64,000 bases of DNA. It comes from G965216255 sp965216255. GTDB lineage: Bacteria > Bacteroidota > Rhodothermia > Rhodothermales > Bin80. This document shows, one piece after another, positions 8,552 through 17,438 of the stretch. Made by a program: the position numbers and the translations under genes. Each line of letters starts with the position of its first letter. Within the stretch, counting starts at the first letter, position 1. Below the pieces are notes generated by a model. That model saw nothing but the letters and a program-made list of their open reading frames with translations. It did not search any database and had not been told where the DNA came from. Location of the stretch: assembly GCA_965216255.1 (NCBI GenBank), contig OZ244148.1:4774001-4838000 (forward strand), given 5' to 3'.

Positions 8552-10798
8552 ATGAAGAGCGCTATTCTATTGATGCTGTCCCTAGGGACGACAGCCGGGG
8601 TGCAGGCCCAGACGGCGACGCTGCGGGGTTTTGCAACGAGCCAGGTGAGTGGCGAGGCGCTCGGAGGCGTTCATGTCCTGGTGAAGGATAGCCGGGAGGA
8701 CATCTACGGCAGCGCGACCACCGGGGACGGCCTGTATGTCTTGCGGGGCCTGCTCGCGGGGCGCGTCATCTTGCAGGCCTCCTTCGTGGGTTTTGCCACC
8801 TACCGCGACACGCTTCGTGTCGAGCCGGGCGAGGTGCGCACGCTGAACATCGTGCTCGTCCCCACGGCCCGCCAGCTCGGCGAGCTGACGGTGGAAGCCG
8901 GCAGAGACAGCCGGGCGACGGATCTGGTGGCAGGCCTGGAGACGGTGCGGCCGCAGCAGATAGAGCGCGTGCCGGGCCCGGATGTCACCGGTGATCTTGC
9001 CGCCTACCTCACCATGCTTCCCGGTGTGGTGCTGGTCGGAGACCAGGGAGGGCAATTCTATGTCCGCGGAGGCGAGCCGACGCAGAACCTTGCGCTCTTG
9101 GACGGCATGCTCATCTACCAGCCCTTTCACATCCTGAGCTATTACTCCGCATTCCCCTCCGGTATCCTGCGCAGCGCGGATCTCTATGCCGGAGGCTTCG
9201 GGGCGCGCTTCGGCGGACGCATCTCCAGTGTCATCGACGCGTGGTCGCGCAATGGCAACAACCGTCGGTACGGCTCATCGGTGTCGGCATCGGCGTTTGT
9301 CATTGGCGCCGAGGTGGAAGGCCCGGTGGGGCGGCCGGGTGGCTATTCCATGCTGGCGTCCGTCCGCCAGAGTGTGGTACAGCAGGGTGCGGCCACGCTC
9401 ACGGGGCGTGACGTGCCGCTGGAGTTCAGCGACATATTCCTGAAGTTGCAGGGGAAGACCCATCGGCATGGCCTTATTTCCGTGTCCGGTCTTCGGACCT
9501 ACGACCGCGGCCGGATTGGGCAGGCAACCGGCCGGGGAACACCGGAAGTGGTGCGCTGGCGCAACGACGCCCTCGGCGCCCGCTACCTCTTTCTTCCCGG
9601 CAATTTGCCGGTTCTGGCTGAATTCCTGGTTTCCTATTCGTATTACGACAACGCGTACGGTCCATCCGAGTCTCCCATTCGCACCTCTTCTACGTCGCAG
9701 ATCAACGTCGAGGCGAACGTCACCCACTATACTTCTTTCTCGGATTTCAAGTGGGGACTCTTCGCACGCACGCTCGCCCTGGAAAGTGAGCTCGGCGGGT
9801 TGTTCCAGGACTTCGCGTTAAGCCGCGAATTCGTAACGGAAGCGGGCCTGTACGCTGCTCCTGAATTCCGGCTTTCATCGCGCACATCCATCACTCCGGG
9901 GCTACGCATTCACAACTTCCCGAGCAAGCGGCATGTCTACGTGGAGCCGCGCCTGAGGGCGACCTGGGGGCGGGGGCCGCACCAGGTGAACGCCGCCGCC
10001 GGACTCTTCCACCAGGAAATAACAGGCGTGAGCGACCGCCGCGATGCGGCCAATACCTTCACGGCCTGGGTAGCCGTTCCCGATGGCGATGTACCGCAGG
10101 CCCTCCACCTAGTACTCGGCTACCAAAGGCCGGTAGCGCGGCGCGTTGACATCGTCCTAGAGGCCTTCTACAAACGGCTCTCCAATCTATACGTTAGCCA
10201 GTGGACCGCGCGCCCCCGCCTAACGACGGACCTGCAACGGGCAGATGGACGCGCCATAGGACTAGACTTCAGAATGGAGGCGCGTGCCGGGCAGGTGTAC
10301 GGCTTTTTAAACTATGGGCTGGCGTGGGTGAGCTATGAGGCACGGCAAAGCTCGTTTGCTCTCTGGTTTGGCAGCGACCGGTACCGCTATAGGCCCGCGC
10401 ACGATCGCCGCCACCAGGTGAACCTGCTGGCAGGTACACAATTCCGTGGCTTCCAATTCAATCTTAGCTGGCAGTTTGGATCCGGGCGACCCTACAATCG
10501 TGCATTTGGATTCGACGGATTTCTGTTGATGGACGGCTCGGTGAACGTGTTTACAGAACCCGGAGAGCGGCGCGTGATCTACGAGCGACCATTCAATGGC
10601 ATCCTTCCCGCGTACCACCGTCTGGACGTTTCCGTGGAGCGCACGATTGATTTTGGCTCCGGGCGCGTTGCGGTGCAGCTAAGCATCATCAACGCTTATG
10701 ATCGCGCCAATATCTTTTTCCTTGACATCTTCACGCTCCAGCAGGCGGATCAACTGCCTTTGATTCCGTCTCTGGGGCTCAAGGCCTCACTGAATTGA
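8552..10798 (+). CDS. TonB-dependent outer-membrane receptor with carboxypeptidase-like N-domain
   Basis: The protein has 748 residues. A signal peptide (MKSAILLMLSLGTTAGVQAQ) precedes a carboxypeptidase-regulatory-like domain at about residues 22-110 (TATLRGFATSQVSGEALGGV). This is followed by a plug domain with PGPDVTGDLAAYLTMLPGV and QFYVRGGEPTQNLALLDGM, then a beta-barrel rich in alternating aromatic residues. Such receptors import large substrates or siderophores across the outer membrane with TonB energy. The stop overlaps the ATG of the following lipoprotein gene (TGATG), so the two are translationally coupled, in the manner of SusC/SusD-like or DUF4249-paired receptors of Bacteroidota. 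The C-terminal residue is Asn rather than the usual aromatic. The substrate cannot be told from sequence. Confidence 0.92.
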   Translation: MKSAILLMLSLGTTAGVQAQTATLRGFATSQVSGEALGGVHVLVKDSREDIYGSATTGDGLYVLRGLLAGRVILQASFVGFATYRDTLRVEPGEVRTLNIVLVPTARQLGELTVEAGRDSRATDLVAGLETVRPQQIERVPGPDVTGDLAAYLTMLPGVVLVGDQGGQFYVRGGEPTQNLALLDGMLIYQPFHILSYYSAFPSGILRSADLYAGGFGARFGGRISSVIDAWSRNGNNRRYGSSVSASAFVIGAEVEGPVGRPGGYSMLASVRQSVVQQGAATLTGRDVPLEFSDIFLKLQGKTHRHGLISVSGLRTYDRGRIGQATGRGTPEVVRWRNDALGARYLFLPGNLPVLAEFLVSYSYYDNAYGPSESPIRTSSTSQINVEANVTHYTSFSDFKWGLFARTLALESELGGLFQDFALSREFVTEAGLYAAPEFRLSSRTSITPGLRIHNFPSKRHVYVEPRLRATWGRGPHQVNAAAGLFHQEITGVSDRRDAANTFTAWVAVPDGDVPQALHLVLGYQRPVARRVDIVLEAFYKRLSNLYVSQWTARPRLTTDLQRADGRAIGLDFRMEARAGQVYGFLNYGLAWVSYEARQSSFALWFGSDRYRYRPAHDRRHQVNLLAGTQFRGFQFNLSWQFGSGRPYNRAFGFDGFLLMDGSVNVFTEPGERRVIYERPFNGILPAYHRLDVSVERTIDFGSGRVAVQLSIINAYDRANIFFLDIFTLQQADQLPLIPSLGLKASLN

Positions 10799-11661
10799 TG
10801 CGGGGCGCCCTGCTCACAATGCTGGCCCTATGCGCCGCCGGATGCCAGGAGAGCGTAAATCCGGTGGTGGAAGACGGCCGCCCCTTCAGCCTGTACGGAT
10901 TCTTCGATGCGCGCTCCGATACGCAGGCGGTGCGGGTGTATGCCAATAACCGGTATCTGGACCTCTTGGAAGCGGAGCCGCTGGACGCACGGCTTTCGGC
11001 TCTGGATCTGACGGCCGGAACCGCCTACGCGCTACGCGACTCGATTGTGCGATTTGCAACCGGGCGGGTAGGACACGTGTACTGGACGCGCTTCAGGGCC
11101 CCCTACGGGCACCGCATTCGCCTGGAGGCCACGCGCTCGGACAGTGCACGGGCATGGGTGGAAGTTGCTGTGCCGCCGCTCGCGGAGCCCGTTTTACGCG
11201 GCCCCGTAGTCACCTCTGGTTACGTACTGGTGCCCGTCGCGTGGCTGGGCGCTCCACGCCTGAACAACATTCGGGTTCGCTATCGCACGAACCGTGGCAG
11301 CTATCTTTTTCGCTACCCGCTCGACCAGACTCAGAGCGAAACCGGCAGCATGGTTGCCATCAGGATGAGCAACGATGCCCGGAGGATCTTTCGGGCGGTG
11401 GTGGACGCAGGAAACCGTGCAGCCAGTCTGCGATTGCGTTCCGTAGACGTGCTGGTGTTGGTTTCCAACGCGGGCTGGGAGCCACCGGGTGGATGGTATG
11501 ATCCGGACGCTCTGGTGGAGCCGGGGACATTCTCCAACGTGGAAAACGGCTTCGGCTTCGTGGGCGCAGGCTACGAAGCCGCATTCTCCTTCGAGCCGCC
11601 GGACAGTATGGCCGTGGCGGCAGGATTCTTCATCGACGGTACTGGAGAACCAGGAATGTGA
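10798..11661 (+). CDS. DUF4249-type outer-membrane lipoprotein, receptor partner
   Basis: This lipoprotein of about 287 residues has a lipobox at the N-terminus (LALCAAGC, Cys near residue 16). The body is a beta-rich domain with features of DUF4249 proteins, which in Bacteroidota sit directly behind TonB receptors: SLYGFFDARSDTQAVRVYANN near the start and AVPPLAEP in the middle. ATG 10798 shares its A with the receptor stop TGA, the strongest reason for this start; an in-frame TTG lies one codon upstream. It is likely an accessory ligand-capturing lipoprotein of the receptor at the cell surface. Its 3' end overlaps the opposing phosphatase gene tail-to-tail by 32 bases. Confidence 0.8.
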   Translation: MRGALLTMLALCAAGCQESVNPVVEDGRPFSLYGFFDARSDTQAVRVYANNRYLDLLEAEPLDARLSALDLTAGTAYALRDSIVRFATGRVGHVYWTRFRAPYGHRIRLEATRSDSARAWVEVAVPPLAEPVLRGPVVTSGYVLVPVAWLGAPRLNNIRVRYRTNRGSYLFRYPLDQTQSETGSMVAIRMSNDARRIFRAVVDAGNRAASLRLRSVDVLVLVSNAGWEPPGGWYDPDALVEPGTFSNVENGFGFVGAGYEAAFSFEPPDSMAVAAGFFIDGTGEPGM

Positions 11662-12652
11662 GGTCGTCGCTAAGGTCCCGGGCGCCGACCCAGGCCGTAC
11701 ATGCATGCCTGAGGTGCGTGACAATGTTCCCGGCCGACTCGGTGGCCACCGTTGAGAAGAGCTGCCGAATGCGTTCGGGTCCCATTTGCTCGCCGGCAGG
11801 ATTGAGCAGCTCCAGGAATCCGTCGCTCATGAGCAGCACGGTATCGCCGGTCTGCAGCTCTAGCGTGCAGCGCTGGTACGGAAACTCCGGAAAGCTGCCG
11901 AGTGGCATGCCCTTGAGCACAACATCCTCCACCTTCCGGCTCTTTCGGTGGTAGACGAGGGCGGGAGGCATGCCGGCTACCACAAGATCCAGTAATCCGT
12001 TGGCGTAGCGACCGAGTGTGAGGTGCATATAGAGCCCCCGCAGGTTGAGGCTCTTTAGGGTTTCGGTTAGCTGTCTGACGAGCCGAAGCAAGTCCGGCTT
12101 GTGGCCCAGCGCCTTGAACAAGCTCTTGGTTGCCGTTACCATAAGGCCAGCCTTGGCTCCGTGGCCGGTCGCGTCGCCGATCGCGATTGTCAGCGTCCCT
12201 TCCCCGTCCAGATGAAAATCATAGTAATCGCCGCCGAGCTCGGTCGCGGTTACCATGTAGGCAGCGATGTCCAGATCCGGATGGGTCGGGATGGGAGCGG
12301 CGAGCATGGATTGCTGCGCCACGCGCGCAGTATCCAGTTCCTCCGACTTGCGTGCATGGTCTGCCTTCAGCCTCGTATAGGCAACATCATCTGCTGACTG
12401 GTCCCGGATGAAGCTGTCCGGTCCCGCGTCATTGTAGCGGTGTATGACCTGCCGAATCCACGTCGCGCTGTATCCCGTTACGTCCGCTATTTGCGTGACG
12501 ATCCGGCCCTGGCTCTTGAGATAGATGACCTGCCAGTGAGTACGTTCCGTTGCCCGTGTCGTGTTGCGGTACCGCTGAAATATGGCTTCACCCGTAAGGT
12601 GATCGACCAATGGAATACCGCGGGGACTCGGGGGCGCTTGCGTTGTGCCCAT
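11630..12652 (-). CDS. PP2C/SpoIIE-type serine phosphatase with N-terminal HTH domain
   Basis: The protein has 340 residues from ATG 12652, which is preceded by GGAG at good spacing. Residues about 20-85 (EAIFQRYRNTTRATERTHWQVIYLKSQG..., VTGYSATWIRQVIHRYN) look like the winged HTH found at the N-terminus of IS630-type transposases and some regulators. A short helical linker leads to a SpoIIE-like PPM phosphatase domain. Metal-binding motifs are all present: GGDYYDF, GDATGHG, LMSDGFLE and DDLTFLVLQ. It should therefore be an active Mn2+/Mg2+ phosphoserine phosphatase, usually acting on anti-sigma antagonists. Fusion to a DNA-binding domain without a sensory or response-regulator domain is unusual. 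No kinase or STAS partner is adjacent. An upstream in-frame ATG at 12721 is less likely. Confidence 0.88.
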   Translation of the reverse strand: MGTTQAPPSPRGIPLVDHLTGEAIFQRYRNTTRATERTHWQVIYLKSQGRIVTQIADVTGYSATWIRQVIHRYNDAGPDSFIRDQSADDVAYTRLKADHARKSEELDTARVAQQSMLAAPIPTHPDLDIAAYMVTATELGGDYYDFHLDGEGTLTIAIGDATGHGAKAGLMVTATKSLFKALGHKPDLLRLVRQLTETLKSLNLRGLYMHLTLGRYANGLLDLVVAGMPPALVYHRKSRKVEDVVLKGMPLGSFPEFPYQRCTLELQTGDTVLLMSDGFLELLNPAGEQMGPERIRQLFSTVATESAGNIVTHLRHACTAWVGARDLSDDLTFLVLQYRR

Positions 12653-13142
12653 AGAGGTTTCTCCAGATTGGAGTGGCTCTGAAGCCGCCCAGTGTACGCT
12701 GACGCCCCGTAGGTGATTCAACTCTACGGGATACGATACTCCATGCGTTTATTAATGATTGCAATGGCGTGCAGCAAAGCATCCCGCCACGCCTTCCCGG
12801 GCCACGGTATCCGAAGCCGAGTCCGCCTGGCGCGGCTATTGCAAGGTAACCGCCTTGCCTGCGCTCCGCGCCCGATCCTACTGCAATGTGGCCGGGCCCG
12901 CGCCGGCCTTGTCGTCTCTAGACATGTTCTCTATACTGCTATTGTCGCCGGGGGGCATGCAAGAGCATAGGAGCCGCGCGAGATGCTTCTGCCTGCAATT
13001 GGCTCGAGGAATGGAGGCTCCTCCGTCCGCTTCCATTTGGGTGCAATGAAGACCTGGCCGCATAAGGTGGCAAGGCCTACGCTTGCGCCACTTCTCGGAC
13101 TTAATATGATCCTGACTTCGACGGTGTAAGAGGTGTACAGTA
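12653..13142. other. Spacer upstream of the phosphatase gene
   Basis: No supportable gene. It must contain the promoter of the phosphatase gene. The right edge is the left copy of the 8-bp target duplication of the adjacent transposon. Confidence 0.4.
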
Positions 13143-13150
13143 TTGTTTTT
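13143..13150. repeat. Target-site duplication, left copy
   Basis: TTGTTTTT directly abuts the left terminal inverted repeat. The identical octamer abuts the right repeat at 15711-15718. Eight-base duplications are typical of the IS1595 family. Confidence 0.85.
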
Positions 13151-13173
13151 GGGAATTATATACAAAACTGAAA
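13151..13173 (+). repeat. Left terminal inverted repeat of the IS1595-family transposon
   Basis: Begins GGGAATTATATACAAAAC and pairs with 15688-15710 read on the other strand, with one mismatch at position 3. Similarity stops sharply after the 23rd base. Confidence 0.88.
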
Positions 13174-13184
13174 GCTACCCGCTA

Positions 13185-13340
13185 CTATTCGCGGCGCTTG
13201 GCTTCGGTACCCGGCTTCGCTTTCCGTGGCCGCAGCAACATTCGGACAACTTCTTCTGGTGTCTTGCCCTTGTAACGTGGATTACGGGCAGGTGTCTTGG
13301 CCCAGTCTGTCGTTTCCTGGCTTTTATCTGCAGGCTTCAT
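13185..13340 (-). CDS. 51-residue basic protein, transposon passenger
   Basis: The frame starts ATG-Lys-Pro at 13340 and ends with TAG at 13185-13187. The product is Lys- and Arg-rich and contains the segment RNPRYKGKTPEEVVRMLLRP, whose balanced pattern looks like a conserved helical motif rather than random translation. It lies downstream of the Fic gene on the same strand and 12 bases inside the left transposon end. I do not recognise the family with certainty. It could be an accessory factor of the element or a small partner of the Fic protein. No other small gene competes for this strand. Confidence 0.55.
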   Translation of the reverse strand: MKPADKSQETTDWAKTPARNPRYKGKTPEEVVRMLLRPRKAKPGTEAKRRE

Positions 13341-13401
13341 TGTTCTTAACTGACTTTATGTTCGACGTAATTCCGAAAATTGCCATGATTCGGTGGAGAA
13401 T

Positions 13402-14580
13402 TTACGAGGTGGACTGTGAAGGCTCTGTCCCTTCGTTCAGGATTGCAAGATACCCGGTGTAGAAGTAGAGTCGGTTTCGTCTCTTGCCGGTGATTTCCCG
13501 CACTATTCCGAACTCGGAAAGGATATCCATGGCTGAGGCAGTCGTTCTAAATGACAGATTGCAGATAGTCTTGGCCAGCGTAAGAGGCATGATGGGCCTG
13601 GCTTTAAGTGCTTCGTGCAAGCGTAGTACGGAACCTGTTCAACGCCCGGCATAAGATTGAATGTGACTTCTATCAGTCTCAAACATACGAGTCAGTCTCT
13701 GCGCAGTTTGGACTGCGCCGCTAGCTGTTAGCTGGGCTCCATTGAAGAAAAAAGAAAGCCATGATTCCCAGTCGCCAGTCTCACGCACATGATTGAGTAG
13801 GCTATAGTACTCATCGCGGTTCTGTTTCAAATACAGGCTAAGATAGAGCAGCGGTTGTCTCAGAACACTGGCTTGGCACAACATCAGTGTAATGAGCAAT
13901 CGTCCCATTCTCCCGTTTCCGTCTAGGAAGGGGTGTATGGTTTCAAACTGAACGTGAGCTATTGCTGCCTTAGCAATTGCGGGTATCCCACTATAATCGG
14001 ATTGCAAAAATTGCTCAAAGGAGGCCATACAACTCGGGACATAGGTGTACGGCGGAGGCATAAGCACAGCTTGGGTAGGATCCCAACCTCCAACCCACAC
14101 TGGATCTTTTCTGAATTCGCCGGGCGTTTTGGTATGTCCTCTCCCGCGTGATAGCAGGACGCCATGAATGTCACGAATCAGTTTGCCAGAAATTGGATCA
14201 CCGCGCCGGATACAGTTTAAGCCGTATTCCATAGCCTTTACATAGTTAGATACTTCGGTCACATCATCAATGGGAACGCCGGGTGCTTGCTCAAGCTCAA
14301 AGAGTAGTAGATCTGACAATGACGATTGCGTGCCCTCGATTTGAGAAGAGAGGACAGCCTCTTTCCGAACATATGAATACATGAACAGAGTATCGTCGGG
14401 AAGAAGTGTTGATACTGCGTCGAGGCGCCCCAAGGCAAGCACGGCTCTTTCGAAGAGTTGCTGAAGCTGGCCATTGAAGTTCAAGCCGGGGTCGGGCGGG
14501 AGTTCGCAAGGCACGAGAGCAGGTAGCTCCACGCCACTGATCACTGTAGAGACATAGTGCCCCACGTTCGTCCTTTGCAT
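13402..14580 (-). pseudogene. Class II Fic-family AMP transferase, one premature stop
   Basis: The main frame encodes 313 residues and stops with TGA at 13639-13641. The same frame continues for about 79 more codons (TGSVLRLHEALKAR ... YLAILNEGTEP), matching the usual C-terminal winged-helix part of Fic proteins, so a nonsense change splits the gene. The catalytic core HPFLDGNGRMGR starts at His216, and the N-terminal inhibitory helix motif S-x-x-x-E-G is present at 78-83 with Glu82, marking an autoinhibited class II Fic. These enzymes AMPylate (or otherwise modify) Tyr, Thr or Ser hydroxyls of target proteins. The truncated product keeps the whole Fic fold and may still be active. It lies inside the IS1595-type transposon between transposase and left end, a passenger gene. 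Confidence 0.85.
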
Positions 14581-14697
14581 TCGAAAATTGTCTCTATTTT
14601 AATTTGGGCAATAACGGGAAAGGCTATTTTACTTTTCGCCCCCAAAGTGGAATAACGGGAGATTCGCCCGTGTTTTCAGTTGATACCGTTCGTGTAG

Positions 14698-15638
14698 TTA
14701 CGATAGCAATTCCCGCCAAAGCAGCCGCTTGCTGACCATTGCGGCCACGACATGGCCCATCTGGTCTATCGTATCCAGAGACCGGATGTTGTGCTTACCG
14801 GCAAACTGGTTCACGTAACGTTGCAGGTGCTTCGGCGATAGTTGGTGATACACGCCGTGATAGGCTCGCTTCAAAACGGCCCAGAATGATTCCACGCCGT
14901 TCGTGTGAGCCTAACGTACTCGGATACCGAGTGCTTTACTGATTCGTGGTTTGGCAGGCCCTTGTGTGCCCGTACGTCGTCCGTATAGACCTTGGCACCA
15001 TCGGCGGTCTTGTCGTTCACGAATCCCTTGAGCGTTGGCCCGTCCGTGGTCTGCACGACCTTGGCCGTAACGTTGCCGGTAGCGCGGTCACGTGCTCCTA
15101 CTACGGCGGTCTTGCGTACTGGGCCGCGCCCTAGATTGGCTTTCTTGTTCGCGTGCTTGTTACGTTCCAGACCGCCGAAATACGCCTCGTCAACTTCCAC
15201 TGGCTCCTCGAACGCAGGCAAGTCATCCAGACGGAACGCTTCGCGTATCCGGTGCAGCATGAACCATGCCGTTTTCTGCGTAACTCCCAGATCCCTGTGC
15301 AGCTTCATGCTGGACACACCCTTGAGACTGGTTAGCTCAATATGAATGGCCCATACCCATTTAAACAAAGAAATTTTTGAAGACTGGAGTGTCGTTCCGG
15401 TCTTGGCGCTGAAGAATCGATTGCAATCTCGGCATCGGTACGGCATTTCCTTGTGCGTGCAAGCGTATGTGTTGGCTCCGTCGCAACGGGGGCACGTGCG
15501 GTTACCATCCGGCCATACAAGCGACTCAAACCAAGTACGCGCCGATGCCTCGTCGGGAAACATTTGCGCTAGCCGTATCACCGTAATGCCTTCACGGCTG
15601 TAGCGTCCCGGTGCCATCACTGCGTTCAATTTTGGCAT
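14698..15638 (-). pseudogene. IS1595-family transposase, frameshifted
   Basis: Starting at ATG 15638 (MPKLNAVMAPG), the N-terminal part carries a zinc-ribbon (CPRCDGANTY ... YRCRDC) and a DDE core segment with EVDEAYFGG. The frame is lost near 14895-14905: after SVSEYVR the proper continuation AHTNGVESFWAVLKRAYHGVYH is found in another frame running to 14698. This matches the ISXO2-like DDE domain, with the last catalytic Glu in VESFW. The frameshift sits just before the catalytic Glu, so the protein is dead unless the ribosome shifts. An ATG 24 bases upstream (15662) is in frame but lies before the usual start. Confidence 0.88.
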
Positions 15639-15687
15639 GATCCTATCCGTTTGATCTACCACCTTATACGTGGCAACGGACTGGTGG

Positions 15688-15710
15688 TTTCAGTTTTGTA
15701 TATAATTACC
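15688..15710 (-). repeat. Right terminal inverted repeat of the IS1595-family transposon
   Basis: Inverted partner of 13151-13173, 22 of 23 bases identical. It lies 50 bases upstream of the transposase start codon, so it may overlap the transposase promoter. Confidence 0.88.
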
Positions 15711-15718
15711 TTGTTTTT
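15711..15718. repeat. Target-site duplication, right copy
   Basis: TTGTTTTT, identical to 13143-13150. The following G is also shared, so the duplication could be read as nine bases. Confidence 0.85.
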
Positions 15719-15789
15719 GTTGGGGCGACTCTTCCGACTGAACACAAAAAAACCGCCTTGCTGGAGGACAATAACGTCGTCCAAGAAAG

Positions 15790-17107
15790 CTACTCCCCGG
15801 ACTCCTCTTCCAGTGGGACCGGTCTGCGCTGCAGTGGTAGACCTACCGCCTTGTAGAGATTGATCTGCTGCCTGCCTGCGGCCGCGAACGCCACGTAGCG
15901 CTTGCCCTGATCCCGCACCAGTGACACCTCCACTGCCGAGAGCTCCGACAGGATCCGCGCCTCACTCAGCGGCTCCTTGCCGCCGTGCATGCTGTTATGC
16001 CGGTAGCGCAAGATGCGCAGCAGTGTAAAGGCCACCAAACAGATGGCCATGTGCGCCTTCACCCGACGCTGCGCGTCCAGTGAAAGATGGGACGCGCCGC
16101 AGTGCTAACGCGCGCTTCAGCCCCCGGAAGCCTTCCTCTATCCGCCACAGCTCTGGGCGTACACCTCCTGCGGCGCGAGCGTCTCCAGGCTGGTGTATAG
16201 CCCGTGCAGGCCGCCACAGGCCTGGTCTTTCTCTATCGCCTCTTCGTTGAGGCTCACCGCTCCCTGGTCCAGGAACCGACCGCTATTGCCCTTGCCCTTG
16301 ACGCCCTGCGCCAGATTGAGCCTGGCCTTCTCTGGGGCCCTCTTCCGGTCGTGCGCATCCTTGGCCGCTTTCTTCGGGCAGGTCTGCAGGACCAGGCGCC
16401 GAGGCGCCTTTCGGCAACCATGCGGCCTTCTGCCATGGGCTGCCACTCTTGCACCGCCGTGACCTCGCGCGTGGCCTTCTTCCCCAGGGAGCGCAGCCGG
16501 GCCGCCACCACAAAGTCGTATTCCTTTGCTAAGAAGCAGCGCCAGGTTCTCCTGGCTCATCATGCCGGCGTCGGCTACGAACGCTATCGTGCCCAAGGCG
16601 CAGCGCTGCTGCAGCGCCGCCATGGCCGGATCAAGGGTCTTGACATCGGTCGTATTGCCGGCAAAGAGCTCATATCCTATGGGCAAACCCTGCGTTGTCT
16701 GGATGAGCGCTACCTTCACGTTGCCGTCCTTGCTGTAGCCCTTCTTCCGGAGCTCATCCTCACGGTCCGAAGCAAAGCTGAGCGTGGTAACATCAAAGAA
16801 GAGCACGTCTACGTTGCCGCCCAGGAGGCCCGTCACCTCTTGGGAGACGATATGCTGCAGGCGCCTGATACGGCCACCGCTACCCATCATGCGGTAAAAC
16901 TTCTCTACCGGCATTTCAGTGCCCTCTTCTTTGGAGAGCAGCCGGGCTTGGCCGCTCTCCGGAGCTGCCAGGCGTAGCAGCACAGCCTGCCGGAACAGAG
17001 GCCGGGCCATGCCTTTCGGCGAAGACATCACTCGGACCCAACCGGTCGCAGAGGGCCCCGAAGACTTCATGGAAGCCCACACACACGCTTCGTTTCCTCA
17101 AGGGCAT
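15790..17107 (-). pseudogene. IS1634-type (IS4-like) transposase, decayed
   Basis: The central frame (17082 to 16138) contains VDVLFFDVTTLSFASDREDELRKKGYSKDGNVKVALIQTTQGLPIGYELFAGNTTDVKTL and FVADAGMMSQENLALL. This is the conserved DDE region of IS1634 transposases, with the two Asp of the catalytic triad. The C-terminal piece RIxAHMAICLVAFTLLRILRYR lies in a different frame at 15790-16062, and the N-terminal start appears disrupted. Several frameshifts separate the pieces. I found no clear terminal repeats. It sits between the IS1595-type transposon and the subtilase gene. Confidence 0.8.
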
Positions 17108-17438
17108 CCCGGATGGGTAGCGGCTCTGTTAGCTGCTTGCGCCTGCGGGCCTGGAGGATCTTGTCTGCGCTATCACCCACAACCCTGCAGCTTCCCGTCC
17201 TAAATAGACCGAAATTCTGGCCAATGATTAGGGTGGCATTCATCCCTCGTATTGCTATGGGTACGTACTGGTTCTGATTCCGTAATGTATATTGTGCTTC
17301 GAAAAACTTGTACTCTGGGAATTACTTTGGTCTCTGAGTCAACTGAAAGGTCCGGCGGATATACAATTGGGGTGCCAAGCGCTTGAAGTGACGAACAATC
17401 CCGCCACCAAGCATGCCCGCCACCAAACATCCACTCTC
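17108..17438. other. Spacer and probable promoter of the subtilase gene
   Basis: No gene is supported. An open frame runs upstream from 17439 to 17292, but its translation lacks any signal-peptide or domain character and the true start is taken as 17439. Confidence 0.4.

Larger units (their letters stand above)
13151..15710. mobile_element. IS1595-family transposon carrying a Fic gene
   Basis: The element is 2560 bp long. Its ends, 13151-13173 and 15688-15710, are inverted repeats matching at 22 of 23 positions (single mismatch at the third base, GGG versus GGT), and they are flanked by perfect 8-bp direct repeats TTGTTTTT. Inside, all on the minus strand, lie the transposase (15638 to 14698, frameshifted), a Fic-family gene (14580 to 13402, one nonsense codon) and a 51-codon ORF (13340 to 13185). 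IS1595-family elements are known to acquire passenger genes; a Fic passenger is what I see here. Intact ends and duplications show relatively recent arrival, but the frameshifted transposase means it cannot move unaided. Confidence 0.88.
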
